Shown: positions 32,179 through 41,130 of the stretch, piece by piece | Numbering within the stretch: position 1 is the stretch's first letter | How the letters are laid out: the number at the start of each line of letters is the position of its first letter | DNA from: Agrococcus lahaulensis DSM 17612 | GTDB taxonomy: Bacteria > Actinomycetota > Actinomycetes > Actinomycetales > Microbacteriaceae | NCBI RefSeq assembly: GCF_000425105.1 | Contig: NZ_AULD01000006.1 | Span: 124,001-188,000 of the forward strand | Length of the DNA: 64,000 nt | Direction of reading: 5' to 3' | Position numbers and translations under genes: made by a program | Notes under the pieces: generated by a model | Told to the model about the DNA's origin: nothing | Seen by the model: the letters and a program-made list of their open reading frames with translations, nothing else | Database searches by the model: none

Positions 32179-33030
32179 TTAGTTCGACTCGGACGCGGTG
32201 GCGTCCTCGGTGGTCTCGGCGGCGGGCGCCTCGGCCGGCGCCTCCTCGGCGGCGGGCGCGGCGGCCTGCTCGGCGTTCGCCTGCTCCAGCAGCTCGCGCT
32301 CCCACTCGGCCATCGGCTCGACCTCGGCGTCCGCACCGCCGCCGTGGCGCTGCATGAGGCCCTCGGCGGCCGCGTCGGCGACGATCTTCGTCAGCAGCGC
32401 GACCGAGCGGATCGCGTCGTCGTTGCCCGGGATCGGGTAGGCGACGTCGTCGGGGTCGCAGTTCGTGTCGAGGATGGCGATGATCGGGATGCCGAGCTTC
32501 TTCGCCTCGTCGACCGCGAGGTGCTCCTTGTTCGTGTCGACGACCCAGAGCGCGGACGGCGTGCGCTGCAGGTTGCGGATGCCGCCGAGCGACTTCTGCA
32601 GCTTGAGGAGCTCGCGCTTCTTGAGCAGCAGCTCCTTCTTCGTGTAGCCCTGGGTCGTGTCCTCGAAGTCGAGCTCCTCGAGCTCCTTCATGCGGCTCAG
32701 GCGCTTCGAGACCGTGTTGAAGTTCGTCAGCAGGCCACCGAGCCAGCGCTGGTTGACGTAGGGCTGGCCCACGCGCGTCGCCTGCTCGGCGATCGACTCC
32801 TGCGCCTGCTTCTTGGTGCCGACGAAGAGCACGCTGCCGCCGTGGGCGACCGTCTCCTTGACGAAGTCGTACGCCTTGTCGATGTGGGCGAGCGACTGCT
32901 GCAGGTCGATGATGTAGATGCCGGAGCGCTCCGTGAAGATGAATCGCTTCATCTTGGGGTTCCAGCGTCGGGTCTGGTGCCCGAAGTGCACGCCGCTGTC
33001 GAGCAGCTGGCGAGTCGTGACGACGGCCAT
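32179..33030 (-). CDS. rpsB: 30S ribosomal protein S2
   Basis: This 283-aa S2 protein shows [44 protein letters not shown] and [19 protein letters not shown]. The last 40 or so residues form an Ala/Glu-rich acidic tail beyond the conserved fold. An AGAAGGAGG ribosome binding site precedes the ATG. A structured leader of about 160 nt lies upstream. Confidence 0.98.
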   Translation of the reverse strand: MAVVTTRQLLDSGVHFGHQTRRWNPKMKRFIFTERSGIYIIDLQQSLAHIDKAYDFVKETVAHGGSVLFVGTKKQAQESIAEQATRVGQPYVNQRWLGGLLTNFNTVSKRLSRMKELEELDFEDTTQGYTKKELLLKKRELLKLQKSLGGIRNLQRTPSALWVVDTNKEHLAVDEAKKLGIPIIAILDTNCDPDDVAYPIPGNDDAIRSVALLTKIVADAAAEGLMQRHGGGADAEVEPMAEWERELLEQANAEQAAAPAAEEAPAEAPAAETTEDATASESN

Positions 33031-33203
33031 GGCCGCCTCCTTCTTCTGTTCTGGTTGCCGGCTCGACCGGTCGGCCGAGCCCCTGGCGCCCTGACGCACC
33101 ACCACCAGGCGCTCGAGCACGGGGCTGAGCAGCTGGACCAACGGGGGTGTCGTCGCGACGGGCGCGCGTAGTCATCGCCGAGAGGCGACGCCCTCCCATG
33201 CTA
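33031..33203 (-). promoter_or_regulatory. rpsB promoter and structured leader
   Basis: TAGCAT (33203-33198) is a likely -10, giving a leader of about 160 nt. In the RNA sense an 11-nt arm (33115-33105) can pair with 33086-33076 with one mismatch, and smaller hairpins lie 5' of it. Autoregulatory S2 leaders are known in other bacteria; that this one acts so is inference. No open reading frame was recognised here. Confidence 0.55.
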
Positions 33204-33294
33204 CACGCCGCGGGGCCCGCCGTCGCGGGTGCGTTCTCCACCGGTGCCGCGCGCATCCGCCCCGCCCCGCCGCCCTCCGCGGCACGCTGTCGGG

Positions 33295-33807
33295 ATGCGC
33301 GCCCTCGCGATCCTGCTCGCGCTCGCCGTCGCGCCGTGGGCGTGGCCGGTCGAGCCGGCGGTCGTGGCGCGCGCGTTCGACATGGCGGCCGGGCCCTACG
33401 GTCCCGGGCATCGCGGCATCGACCTCGAGGCGGCACCGGGGTCGGCGGTCGTCGCGCCCGACGACGGCACGGTGCGCTTCGCCGGCCCGGTCGCCGGCCG
33501 GCCGGTCGTCTCGATCGAGCACGCGGGCGGGCTCGTGTCGAGCTTCGAGCCGGTCGAGCCCGCCGTCGCGCGCGGCGATGCCGTGCGCCGGGGCGAGCGG
33601 ATCGGCACGCTGCTGCCCGGCCACGTGCCGGGCGCGACGAGGCTGCACGTCGGGGCGCGGCTCGCCGGGCAGTACGTCGACCCGCTGCCGCTCCTCGGCG
33701 TCGAGCGGCCGGTGCTGCTGCCCATGCGGGGCGGCAAGCGCACCCTGGCACGCGGATGCGCTCGGGCGCGCGGGTGCGCTCAAGCGCGCGGGTGGGCGGT
33801 GCGGTAG
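33295..33807 (+). CDS. M23-like peptidase domain protein, secreted
   Basis: This 170-aa protein has a signal peptide (MRALAILLALAVAPWAWP) and a LytM/M23 fold core: HRGIDLEAAPGSAVVAPDDG, then VVSIEHAGGLVSSFEPV and RLHVGARLAGQYVDPLPLL. The zinc ligands HxxxD (HRGID) and HxG (LHVGA) are present, so peptidase activity is possible, although the domain is short. The Arg/Ala-rich C-terminus overlaps the xerC 3' end by 28 bp. The ATG at 33295 directly precedes the signal peptide. Confidence 0.82.
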   Translation: MRALAILLALAVAPWAWPVEPAVVARAFDMAAGPYGPGHRGIDLEAAPGSAVVAPDDGTVRFAGPVAGRPVVSIEHAGGLVSSFEPVEPAVARGDAVRRGERIGTLLPGHVPGATRLHVGARLAGQYVDPLPLLGVERPVLLPMRGGKRTLARGCARARGCAQARGWAVR

Positions 33808-34682
33808 GCCTCGGCGAGGCGCTCGAGCGAGACGTGCGTGTAGATCTGCGTCGTGCCGAGGCTCGAGTGGCCGAGCATCTCCTGCACCGCGCGGAGGTCG
33901 GCGCCCCCGTCGAGGAGGTGCGTCGCCGCGGTGTGGCGGAGGGTGTGCGGCCCGTGCGGGCCCGAGCCCGGCGTCGCCTCGAGGAGCGACGTCACGAGCT
34001 CGTGCACCCGCCGCTGCCCGAGCCTGCCGCCCCGGGCGCCGAGGAAGAGCGCCGGCTGCGAGCGCGCGGCGCTCACGAGCTGCGGCCGGCCGCTGCGGAG
34101 CCAGTCGACGACCGCGTCGAGCGCGGGCCGGCCGAAGGGGACGACGCGCTCCTTCGAGCCCTTGCCCGTGACGCGCACGGTGAGCCGCTCGAGGTCGACG
34201 TCGTCGACGTCGAGCCCGACGAGCTCGCTGACCCGCAGCGCGCTCGCGTAGAGCAGCTCGACGACGGCGACGTCGCGGAGCGCCGTCGCGTCGCCCTCGG
34301 CAGCCGCTGCGTGGAGCGACGCCAGCACGGCGTCGATCGCCTGCCGGGAGAGCACGCGAGGCAAGTGGCGATCGCGCTTCGGCGTGCGCAGCCGCGCCGC
34401 GACGTCGTCGCCGCCGTGCGCGGCGAGCCACCGGCTGAACCCGCGCGCCGCGGCCGATCGCCGCGCGATGGTGGACTTGCCCATGCCCGCTTGGGCGCTC
34501 GCGAAGAGCCAGTCGCGGAGCGCGTCGAGGTCGACGTCAGCGGCATCGCGGATGCCGGCGCGCCCGCAGTGCTCCTCGAGGCTCCGGAGGTCGCCGCGGT
34601 AGCCCCGCACGGTGTTCGCGGAGTAGCCGCGCTCGCGCGCGAGGTGGGCGAGGTAGCCCTCGATCGCCTCCGCGAGGTCCAT
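33780..34682 (-). CDS. xerC: Tyrosine recombinase XerC
   Basis: This 300-aa protein resolves chromosome dimers with XerD at dif. The N-terminal SAM-like domain (YLAHLARERGYSANTVRGYRGDL) is followed by the catalytic residues Arg (SALRVSEL), Lys (GKGSKERVVP), HxxR (HTLRHTAATH), His (LGHSSL) and Tyr (IYTHV). Its position next to dprA and rpsB is the standard actinobacterial one and argues against a phage integrase. The start abuts the stop of the upstream phosphoesterase. Confidence 0.95.
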   Translation of the reverse strand: MDLAEAIEGYLAHLARERGYSANTVRGYRGDLRSLEEHCGRAGIRDAADVDLDALRDWLFASAQAGMGKSTIARRSAAARGFSRWLAAHGGDDVAARLRTPKRDRHLPRVLSRQAIDAVLASLHAAAAEGDATALRDVAVVELLYASALRVSELVGLDVDDVDLERLTVRVTGKGSKERVVPFGRPALDAVVDWLRSGRPQLVSAARSQPALFLGARGGRLGQRRVHELVTSLLEATPGSGPHGPHTLRHTAATHLLDGGADLRAVQEMLGHSSLGTTQIYTHVSLERLAEAYRTAHPRA

Positions 34683-35591
34683 TCAGGCGCCGTCCGCCGG
34701 AGCAGGCTTGCGGCTGAAGCGGTCGAGCCGCTCGGCGGGGTCGAGCGCGTCGACTGCGCGCGCGAGCTCGGCGGGCACCGTCTCGCGCGACTCCTGCGGC
34801 AGCGCTGGCACGACCGAGTGCGCGATCGCATCGGCGTAGACCTCGATGAGGTTGAACGACTGCGTCGCGTCGATCCCGTGCATCGCGGGCGGCGGGCCGG
34901 CGAGGTCATCGGCGTAGCTCGTCGCGCTCGCGAGCACGACCGGCACCTCGGCGAACGTGCCGGACCCGCCGATGTGGAGGTGTCCGGAGAGGATCGCGCG
35001 CACGTCGGCGCCGTCGACCACCTCGCGCAGCCGCTCCTCGTCGCGGAACTCGAGCAGCCGCATGAGCCGAGTCCGGTACGGCAGCGGCGGGTGGTGCATG
35101 ACGAGCACGGCGCCGAGCGGGGGCGGGTCCTCGAGCGCGTCGGCGAGCCACTCGGCCTGCCCCTCGTCGAAGCCGCCGTGGTGCCAACCGGGCAGGCTCG
35201 AGTCGAGCGCGATGACGCGCAACCCGCCCACCTCGACGATCGAGTCGATCGGGTCGAGCGGCGCCCCGCCGAGGCTGAGCGCCTCGCGCATCGCGGGCCG
35301 CTCGTCGTGATTGCCGGCCGTCCAGACGATCGGCGCGCCGAGCTCCGCCGCGACCGGTTCGAGGATCTCGCGCGCGAGCGCGTACGCGGCGGGCTCCCCC
35401 AGATCGGCCACGTCGCCCGAGACGACGATGACGTCGGCATCGGCGGCCGCGACGCGCAGTCGCGCCGCGGTATCGCGGAGGTGGGCCTCGGTGTCGACCA
35501 GTCCCGCGAGCGGCGCACCGCCCGCGAGCAGGTGCGTGTCGCTGAGGTGGGCGATCACGACCGCCGCGTCCGGATGCATGCCGTAGGTCAC
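34683..35591 (-). CDS. Calcineurin-like metallophosphoesterase (CpdA/Rv0805-like)
   Basis: This 302-aa phosphoesterase has the five metal-binding blocks in order: IAHLSDTHL, VVSGDVADLG, WTAGNHD, VLVMHHPPLP and LSGHLHIGG. The closest known proteins are cyclic-nucleotide phosphodiesterases such as CpdA and Rv0805, so cAMP turnover is a reasonable guess. The GTG at 35591 lies 6 nt after TAGCCT (35598-35603), implying a leaderless mRNA that continues into xerC. It sits between dprA and xerC. Confidence 0.88.
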   Translation of the reverse strand: MTYGMHPDAAVVIAHLSDTHLLAGGAPLAGLVDTEAHLRDTAARLRVAAADADVIVVSGDVADLGEPAAYALAREILEPVAAELGAPIVWTAGNHDERPAMREALSLGGAPLDPIDSIVEVGGLRVIALDSSLPGWHHGGFDEGQAEWLADALEDPPPLGAVLVMHHPPLPYRTRLMRLLEFRDEERLREVVDGADVRAILSGHLHIGGSGTFAEVPVVLASATSYADDLAGPPPAMHGIDATQSFNLIEVYADAIAHSVVPALPQESRETVPAELARAVDALDPAERLDRFSRKPAPADGA

Positions 35592-35654
35592 GCGCTCAGG
35601 CTAGCCATGCGCCCATCCCCGGCGCCCGAGCGCGCCGGAGCGGCCCTTGATCGT

Positions 35655-36860
35655 TCAAGTCGCGACCTTCACCCACCCGTGGCCGCGCTCGATCGCGCGG
35701 CCGCCGAGCTCGAGCAGCGAGACGCTCGCGACGACCTCGCCCCGCGCCATGCCGGTGCGCACCGCGAGCTCGTCGATGTCGCGCGCCGCCCTCGCGCTCA
35801 GCGCGTCGAGCACGCGCAGCTCGTCGCTCGAGAGTCCGCCGATCGCGAGCTGCTCGTCACCCGGGCCGTCGACGAGCTCGACGATGTGCTCGGCTCGCTC
35901 GATCACCGTCGCTCCGTAGTCGCGCAGCAGCCGGTGGCAGCCGGTGCTCGCGCCGGAGGTCACAGGCCCGGGCACCGCGCCGAGCGGCCGCCCGAGCGCC
36001 GCGGCGTGCCCGGCGGTGTTGATGGACCCCGAGCGGCTCCCCGCCTCGACGACGACGGTCGCGCTCGCGAGCGCCGCGATGAGTCGGTTGCGGGCGAGGA
36101 ACCGCCATCGCGTGGGCGGCACGCCGCTCGGCGCCTCCGCGATGACGCAGCCCGCCGCGGCGACGCGGTGGAGCAGCTCGTCGTGGCCCGCCGGGTAGAA
36201 GCGGTCGAGTCCGCCTGCGAGCACCGCGACGGTCGTGCCGCCCGCCGCCATCGCGGAGCGGTGCGCCGTGCCGTCGATGCCGTAGGCGCCGCCCGAGACG
36301 ACCGCGAACCCGCGATCGACGAGCCCTGCGGCCAGCTGCCCGGTCACGAGCTCGCCGTAGCCCGACGATGCGCGCGAGCCGACGAGCGCGGCCGAGCGCT
36401 CGCAACGCTCGAGCATCGCCGGATCGCCGCGCACCCAGAGTCCGGCGGGAGCATGCGGCCCGAGGTCGTCGATGGCCGTCGGCCAGCTGGGATCGGCGCG
36501 CGTGAGCAGCACCTGCCCGAAGGCGGCGCCCTGCGCGAAGGCGGCAAGGATCCGCTCGGCCTCGAGCCGCGGCCGCCAGCGCTCGACGCCCGCCGCGACC
36601 GCTCGCGCCGCCTCGGCGTCGGCGAGCTCGTCGGCCCACGTCGCCGCGCCAGCACCCTCGACGAGCAGCTCGAGCGCGCGCACATCGCCGACGAGCTCGC
36701 GAGCGACGCCGACCGCGCCGTCGCCGGGTTCGGGCAGCACCGTCCACGCCCCGGCCGCGAAGCGGGCCACGACCTCTGCGTCGGTCGACTCGACGCCAGA
36801 CGGCATGGTCGGCACCACGGCCGCCCTGAGCCGGTCGAGCTGGATGCGGTACGGCTTCAT
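35655..36860 (-). CDS. dprA: DNA-processing protein DprA
   Basis: This 401-aa protein loads RecA on single-stranded DNA during uptake or recombination. The Rossmann core shows VGSRASSGYG, VVSGGAYGIDGTAHRSA, AVLAGGLDRFYP and VVEAGSRSGSINTA. A C-terminal winged-helix (VLDALSARAARDIDEL) and an extended N-terminal SAM-like region surround it. The start overlaps the yifB stop as ATGA. No other competence genes are nearby. Confidence 0.95.
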   Translation of the reverse strand: MKPYRIQLDRLRAAVVPTMPSGVESTDAEVVARFAAGAWTVLPEPGDGAVGVARELVGDVRALELLVEGAGAATWADELADAEAARAVAAGVERWRPRLEAERILAAFAQGAAFGQVLLTRADPSWPTAIDDLGPHAPAGLWVRGDPAMLERCERSAALVGSRASSGYGELVTGQLAAGLVDRGFAVVSGGAYGIDGTAHRSAMAAGGTTVAVLAGGLDRFYPAGHDELLHRVAAAGCVIAEAPSGVPPTRWRFLARNRLIAALASATVVVEAGSRSGSINTAGHAAALGRPLGAVPGPVTSGASTGCHRLLRDYGATVIERAEHIVELVDGPGDEQLAIGGLSSDELRVLDALSARAARDIDELAVRTGMARGEVVASVSLLELGGRAIERGHGWVKVAT

Positions 36861-38368
36861 GCGGGGATCCCCTTCCTCAGTGCGAGCGCGCCCCCGACGT
36901 GCGTGCGCGACGGCCCGTCGTCGCCGTCGAGGTCGGCCATCGTCCACGCCACGCGCACGGCGCGGTCGAGCCCGCGCATCGTGAGGGCGCCGCGCTCGAC
37001 GGCCTGCTCGAGCGGCTGCAGGAGCTCCCGCCCGAGCGGCAGGTTGCGCCGCAGCCACGGCCCAGGCACGTGGCCCATCGCCCGCCACGGGGTTCCCGCG
37101 AGCCGACGAGCGGCGCGCGCTCTCGCGTCGGCCACCCGGGCAGCCGCCTCCGCGCTCGATCGTCGCGCGCCGTCGGCGCCTGGCAGCACCCGGTCGACGC
37201 GCACCTGCAGGTCGACGCGATCGAGGAGGGGGCCAGAGAGCCGGCTGAAGTAGCGGCGGCGCTGCTGCGGCGGGCACGTGCAGTCGCCGCTGCCGAAGAG
37301 GCCGCACGGGCACGGGTTGGCGGCGAGCAGCAGCTGGAAGCGGGCCGGGAAGGTCGCGACGCCCGCCGCGCGGTGGATCGTGATCGTGCCCGACTCGAGC
37401 GGCTGGCGCAGCATGTCGAGCACGGTGCGCGGGAACTCCGGCGCCTCGTCGAGGAAGAGGACGCCGTGCGTCGCGCGCGCGGCGGCGCCGGGCCGGATGG
37501 TGCCCGATCCGCCGCCCACGAGCGAGACCGCGGTGGCCGAGTGGTGCGGATGCTCGAACGGCGGTAGCACGTCGAGCGTCGATGGCGGCGGCTCGCCCGC
37601 GAGCGAGCGCAGCGATGCGACCTCGAGCGCCTCCTGCTCGGTGAGCGGCGGCAGGATCCCCGGCAGCCGCATGGCGAGCATCGTCTTCCCGGCGCCGGGC
37701 GGCCCGACCATGAGCAGATGGTGGGAGCCGGCGGCCGCGATCTCGAGCGCCTCGACGGCGTCGCGGTTGCCGACGACGTCGGCGAGGTCGAGGTCCGCGT
37801 GCGTGCGCGGCACGGGCGCGGCCGCCGGCACGGGCTCGACGGGCTCCGGGTCGAGCTCGGCGCCGAGCAGCGCAGCGGCGTGCGCGAGGCTCGGCGCGCC
37901 GAGCACGCGGACGCCGGCCACGAGCGAGGCCTCGTCGACCGACGCGGTCGGCACCACCACGCGCGTCATGCCGGCCTCGGCCGCGGCCCGGGCGAGCGGC
38001 AGCGTGCCTGCGACGGGTCGCAGCCGCCCGTCGAGCCCGAGCTCGCCGAGCAGCGCCGTCTCGCCGTCGTCGGGCGGCACGACGCGCATCGCTCGCAGCA
38101 CGGCGATGCCCATCGCGAGGTCGAAGTGCGTGCCGGCCTTGGGCAGCGACGCGGGCGTGAGGTTGATGACGGTCTTGCCGTGCGGCGGGGTGAGGCCGGC
38201 GCGCGCGATCGCGCTCCACGTGCGGTGCTGCGCCTGCTGCACGGCGCGATCGGGCAGCCCCACGATGTGCACGCGCGGCAGCCCGCTCGCGGCGTGCACC
38301 TCGATCTGCACGCCGACGCCCGCGAGCCCCTGCAGCGCGATGCACGCCGCGCGGCCGAAGCCGCTCAC
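36857..38368 (-). CDS. YifB/ComM-type AAA ATPase (Mg-chelatase-like)
   Basis: This 503-aa protein has an N-terminal Lon-protease-like ChlI domain (VGLPDRAVQQAQHR, INLTPASLPKAGTHFDLAM), a Walker A GPPGAGKT, a Walker B VLFLDEAPEF, the ANPCPCG finger, and a C-terminal Mg-chelatase helix region. ComM-type helicases promote branch migration during transformation. It is linked by GTGA to yraN upstream and by ATGA to dprA downstream, so yraN-yifB-dprA is one translational unit. Confidence 0.95.
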   Translation of the reverse strand: MSGFGRAACIALQGLAGVGVQIEVHAASGLPRVHIVGLPDRAVQQAQHRTWSAIARAGLTPPHGKTVINLTPASLPKAGTHFDLAMGIAVLRAMRVVPPDDGETALLGELGLDGRLRPVAGTLPLARAAAEAGMTRVVVPTASVDEASLVAGVRVLGAPSLAHAAALLGAELDPEPVEPVPAAAPVPRTHADLDLADVVGNRDAVEALEIAAAGSHHLLMVGPPGAGKTMLAMRLPGILPPLTEQEALEVASLRSLAGEPPPSTLDVLPPFEHPHHSATAVSLVGGGSGTIRPGAAARATHGVLFLDEAPEFPRTVLDMLRQPLESGTITIHRAAGVATFPARFQLLLAANPCPCGLFGSGDCTCPPQQRRRYFSRLSGPLLDRVDLQVRVDRVLPGADGARRSSAEAAARVADARARAARRLAGTPWRAMGHVPGPWLRRNLPLGRELLQPLEQAVERGALTMRGLDRAVRVAWTMADLDGDDGPSRTHVGGALALRKGIPA

Positions 38369-38718
38369 TCGATGCCCCGCAGGTGCTCGACGCGCCAGCG
38401 CCCCGATCGCGGCGCGATGACCGCGACCGCGTCCATGCGGATCGGCCCGCGGTGGCGGTGCTCGCCAAGCCACACGCCCACGAGGGTGCGCAGCCGCCGC
38501 ACCTTGTCGGGCGTGATCGCCTCGAAGGGATGCCCGAACTCCGTGCCGCGGCGCGTCTTCACCTCGACGAAGACGAGCGTCTCGCCGTCGAGGGCGATGA
38601 TGTCGATCTCGCCGTGCGGGCAGCGCCAGCGCCGGTCGACGATGCGCATGCCCGCGCGCTCGAGGTGCACGCTCGCGGCGGCCTCGCCGTCGAGCCCCAG
38701 CTCATCCTTCGCCCGCAT
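38365..38718 (-). CDS. YraN family (UPF0102) nuclease-like protein
   Basis: This 117-aa protein has the restriction-endonuclease-like core: GEIDIIALDGETLVFVEVKTRRG, with the E...D...ExK arrangement. YraN is broadly conserved beside rnhB and dprA, and its activity is not well defined. It overlaps yifB by GTGA. The 89-bp gap up to DUF2469 holds no evident feature. Confidence 0.93.
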   Translation of the reverse strand: MRAKDELGLDGEAAASVHLERAGMRIVDRRWRCPHGEIDIIALDGETLVFVEVKTRRGTEFGHPFEAITPDKVRRLRTLVGVWLGEHRHRGPIRMDAVAVIAPRSGRWRVEHLRGIE

Positions 38719-38807
38719 GGGCGAGAGGAAAGCGGAGCTCGCGCGTCGGGCGCGCGAGCATGGCGCGAGGCTGTGGAGAACGCGCGGGCGCTCAGCGCCC
38801 GCCAGCG

Positions 38808-39131
38808 TCACTCCTCGATCGCGAGGTCCTTCGGCAGCTCGAGGTCGCGGGAGGCGAGCTCCTCGACGTTGACGTCCTTGAACGTCAGGATCCGCGCCGA
38901 CTTGATGAAGCGGTCGGAGCGGTAGATGTCCCACACCCAGACGTCGGTGAGCTCGAGCTCGAAGTAGAAGTCCGTGCCGGCGTCGTGCCGCGTCACCTTG
39001 ACGTCGTTCGCGAGGTAGAACCGTCGCTCGGTCTCCACGACGTGCTTGAACATGCCGACGACGTCGCGGTACTCCTTGAAGAGGGCCAGCTCGACCTCGC
39101 GGTCGTAGTCCTCGATGTCCTCGGGCTCCAC
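38808..39131 (-). CDS. DUF2469 family protein
   Basis: This 107-aa acidic protein is the actinobacterial DUF2469 family: EDIEDYDREVELALFKEYRDV near the start and LELTDVWVWDIYRSDRFIKS in the second half. It lies between rnhB and yraN in actinobacteria, function unknown. The start is GTG at 39131, 6 nt from TAGGAT (39138-39143), so it is probably leaderless. Here a plus-strand VWA gene separates it from rnhB. Confidence 0.93.
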   Translation of the reverse strand: MEPEDIEDYDREVELALFKEYRDVVGMFKHVVETERRFYLANDVKVTRHDAGTDFYFELELTDVWVWDIYRSDRFIKSARILTFKDVNVEELASRDLELPKDLAIEE

Positions 39132-39258
39132 CCTGCCATCCTATGCGCTCACCGGCCCGCGTCGGTTCCGGCCGGCCACCGTCCGCAGTGCGGTCCCGCC
39201 GCGCGCGCGCTTCGCAGATGCTGAGCGGCCGCCCGCACCAGTCGACGACACCAGCGCG

Positions 39259-39264
39259 TAGATT
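39259..39264 (+). promoter_or_regulatory. -10 element of the VWA gene
   Basis: TAGATT at 39259-39264 places transcription start near 39271, giving a leader of about 26 nt with an AGAAGGAG ribosome binding site. It is thus one of the few genes here with a clear leader. It is divergent from DUF2469 across 165 bp. Confidence 0.5.
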
Positions 39265-39296
39265 CTTCCTCAGCATCTTTGCGAGAAGGAGTGCAT

Positions 39297-41129
39297 ATGC
39301 GGCGCAGCCTCGCTGCACTGATCGTGGGCGCGATGTGCGTGGCGGGACTGGGCTCGGCAGCGGCGCTCAACGCCTCGCCGTCCCGGGCTGCCGGTACCCC
39401 GGGTGCTGACGGCGCGCTCGTCGTCGTGCTGGACGCCTCGGGCTCGATGGCGGAGCCCACCGCCGGCGGCGGCTCCCGCATGGCCGCGGCGCAGAGTGCC
39501 GCGGGTGTCGTGATCGGCGGCATCCCCGCCGGCAACCGCGTCGGCCTGCGCGTCTTCGGCGCGAGCATGCTCGCAGGCCAGCCGGGGGCGTGCACCGACT
39601 CGCAGCTGCTCGTGCCGATCGCGACGGACAACCGGCACCAGCTGCGGTCGGCGATCGACGGCATCGCACCGTACGGCGAGACGCCCATCGGCTTCGCCCT
39701 CCAGCAGGCGGAGCAGGACCTCGGCGACAGCGGGCAGCGCGCCATCCTGCTCGTCTCGGACGGCATCGCCAACTGCGAGCCGGACCCGTGCGTCGTCGCC
39801 GGCGAGCTCGCGCAGGGCGACATGCAGCTGCGGATCGACGTGATCGGCTTCGACGTCGACGCTGCCGCTCGCCAGCAGCTCGAGTGCGTCGCGGATCGGG
39901 GCCGCGGCGACTACCTCGACGTCTCCGAGGCGGCGAGCCTCCAGCACGCGCTCGAGCGGCTCTCCGACCGCGCGTTCCGCCCGTTCAACGTGGTCGGCGA
40001 GGCGGTCGTGGGCACCGCGGACGCCGAGTCCGCGCCGACGCTGCGGCCCGGCGTGCAGTACGTCGACGCGGTCCGCACCACTTCGGACGCCGCGCGATAC
40101 CTCGTGCGACGGACCACGCCTGGCTCCGTCGTGCACGTCGGCCTCGCCGGACGGCTTCCGCACGACGGCAGCCTCACGGTCGAGGCATCGCTGTCGACGC
40201 CGACGGGCGAGCCATGCGACGCCACGAGCATCGCGGCGCTCAGCGGCGATCGCTTCTCCGTGTTCAGCGGACGGCTCTCCGCGGCCGAGGGCTCCCCGGA
40301 GCACACCTGCGCGACGGCGGAGGCGCTCGTCCTGACGCTCGAGGCGACGGTGCCGCCGCCCGTGCCCGTCGCGTTCGAGCTGCGCATCCGGGAGCAGCCG
40401 TGGCCGGACGTCGAGGCCCTCCCACCGCCGGTCGATGCCGAGCGCGGCTGGTCGCTCGCGGCGACGCCGGACGCCGCCGCGGGCGCCGTGGTCGGCGGGT
40501 CGAGCCTCAACGACGCACCGCTCGTTCGACCCGGCTCCTACTCGACCGACATGCTGCCGAGCGAGTTCCAGTTCTTCCGCGTGCACGCCGACTGGGGCCA
40601 GACCGTCCGCGTCGATGCGCGGCTCGACCCCGATCTGCCTGCACCCCCGAACGCTTGGGGCATCCTGCAGGTGCTCGACCCCGTTGGTGCGGATGTCGCG
40701 GCGCTGCTCGCCACCACAGCGGACGGCACTCGGTGGTCGCAGACGCTGCCCGAGCCCGGCGCAGCCGTCGCGACGACGACGAGCCCGGTGCGCTTCGATG
40801 CGAATCCCGGCCTGGTCCGCCGAGCGCTCATGGATGGCGAGCACGTCGTGGCGGTGGGCTTCGGCGCCGACGCTGGCGCGGTGCCGGCGCGACTCCTCGT
40901 GACGATCGAGGTGGTCGGCGAGGTGAGCGGAGCACCGGGCGCCTCCGGGCGGCCGACCGCGGCAGGCGACCGGCAGGAACCGGGGACGGCGAGCGACGCC
41001 GCGGATCTCGCGGCGGTCCCATGGCCATTCATCGCGACCATGTTCGGCATCGGCCTCGTGCTCATCGCTCTTGTAGCACTCGCCGTCTGGCTCGTGCAGC
41101 GCCGAGGACGACGCTCCTTCGACCGCTGA
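39297..41129 (+). CDS. Secreted/membrane-anchored von Willebrand factor A domain protein
   Basis: This 610-aa protein has a signal peptide (residues 1-32), a VWA domain with the MIDAS motif DASGS (D46, S48, S50), an ILLVSDGIANCEPDPC strand, a long beta-rich extracytoplasmic part (about 230-570), and one membrane helix near residues 580-605 followed by a basic tail. It would be anchored with the VWA domain outside the cell, binding a protein or metal ligand; no partner is adjacent. It interrupts the conserved rnhB-DUF2469 neighbourhood on the opposite strand and stops 1 bp from rnhB, which suggests a later insertion. Confidence 0.85.
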   Translation: MRRSLAALIVGAMCVAGLGSAAALNASPSRAAGTPGADGALVVVLDASGSMAEPTAGGGSRMAAAQSAAGVVIGGIPAGNRVGLRVFGASMLAGQPGACTDSQLLVPIATDNRHQLRSAIDGIAPYGETPIGFALQQAEQDLGDSGQRAILLVSDGIANCEPDPCVVAGELAQGDMQLRIDVIGFDVDAAARQQLECVADRGRGDYLDVSEAASLQHALERLSDRAFRPFNVVGEAVVGTADAESAPTLRPGVQYVDAVRTTSDAARYLVRRTTPGSVVHVGLAGRLPHDGSLTVEASLSTPTGEPCDATSIAALSGDRFSVFSGRLSAAEGSPEHTCATAEALVLTLEATVPPPVPVAFELRIREQPWPDVEALPPPVDAERGWSLAATPDAAAGAVVGGSSLNDAPLVRPGSYSTDMLPSEFQFFRVHADWGQTVRVDARLDPDLPAPPNAWGILQVLDPVGADVAALLATTADGTRWSQTLPEPGAAVATTTSPVRFDANPGLVRRALMDGEHVVAVGFGADAGAVPARLLVTIEVVGEVSGAPGASGRPTAAGDRQEPGTASDAADLAAVPWPFIATMFGIGLVLIALVALAVWLVQRRGRRSFDR

Positions 41130-41130
41130 C

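Noticed and set aside
33780-34682. Phage integrase or mobile element
   Set aside because: The recombinase sits in its standard chromosomal position next to dprA and rpsB. No phage genes or attachment-site repeats were seen.
39297-41129. Type VII secretion or tellurite operon from the VWA protein
   Set aside because: No EccC/WXG or ter genes are adjacent. The MIDAS and the anchor helix fit a solitary surface protein.
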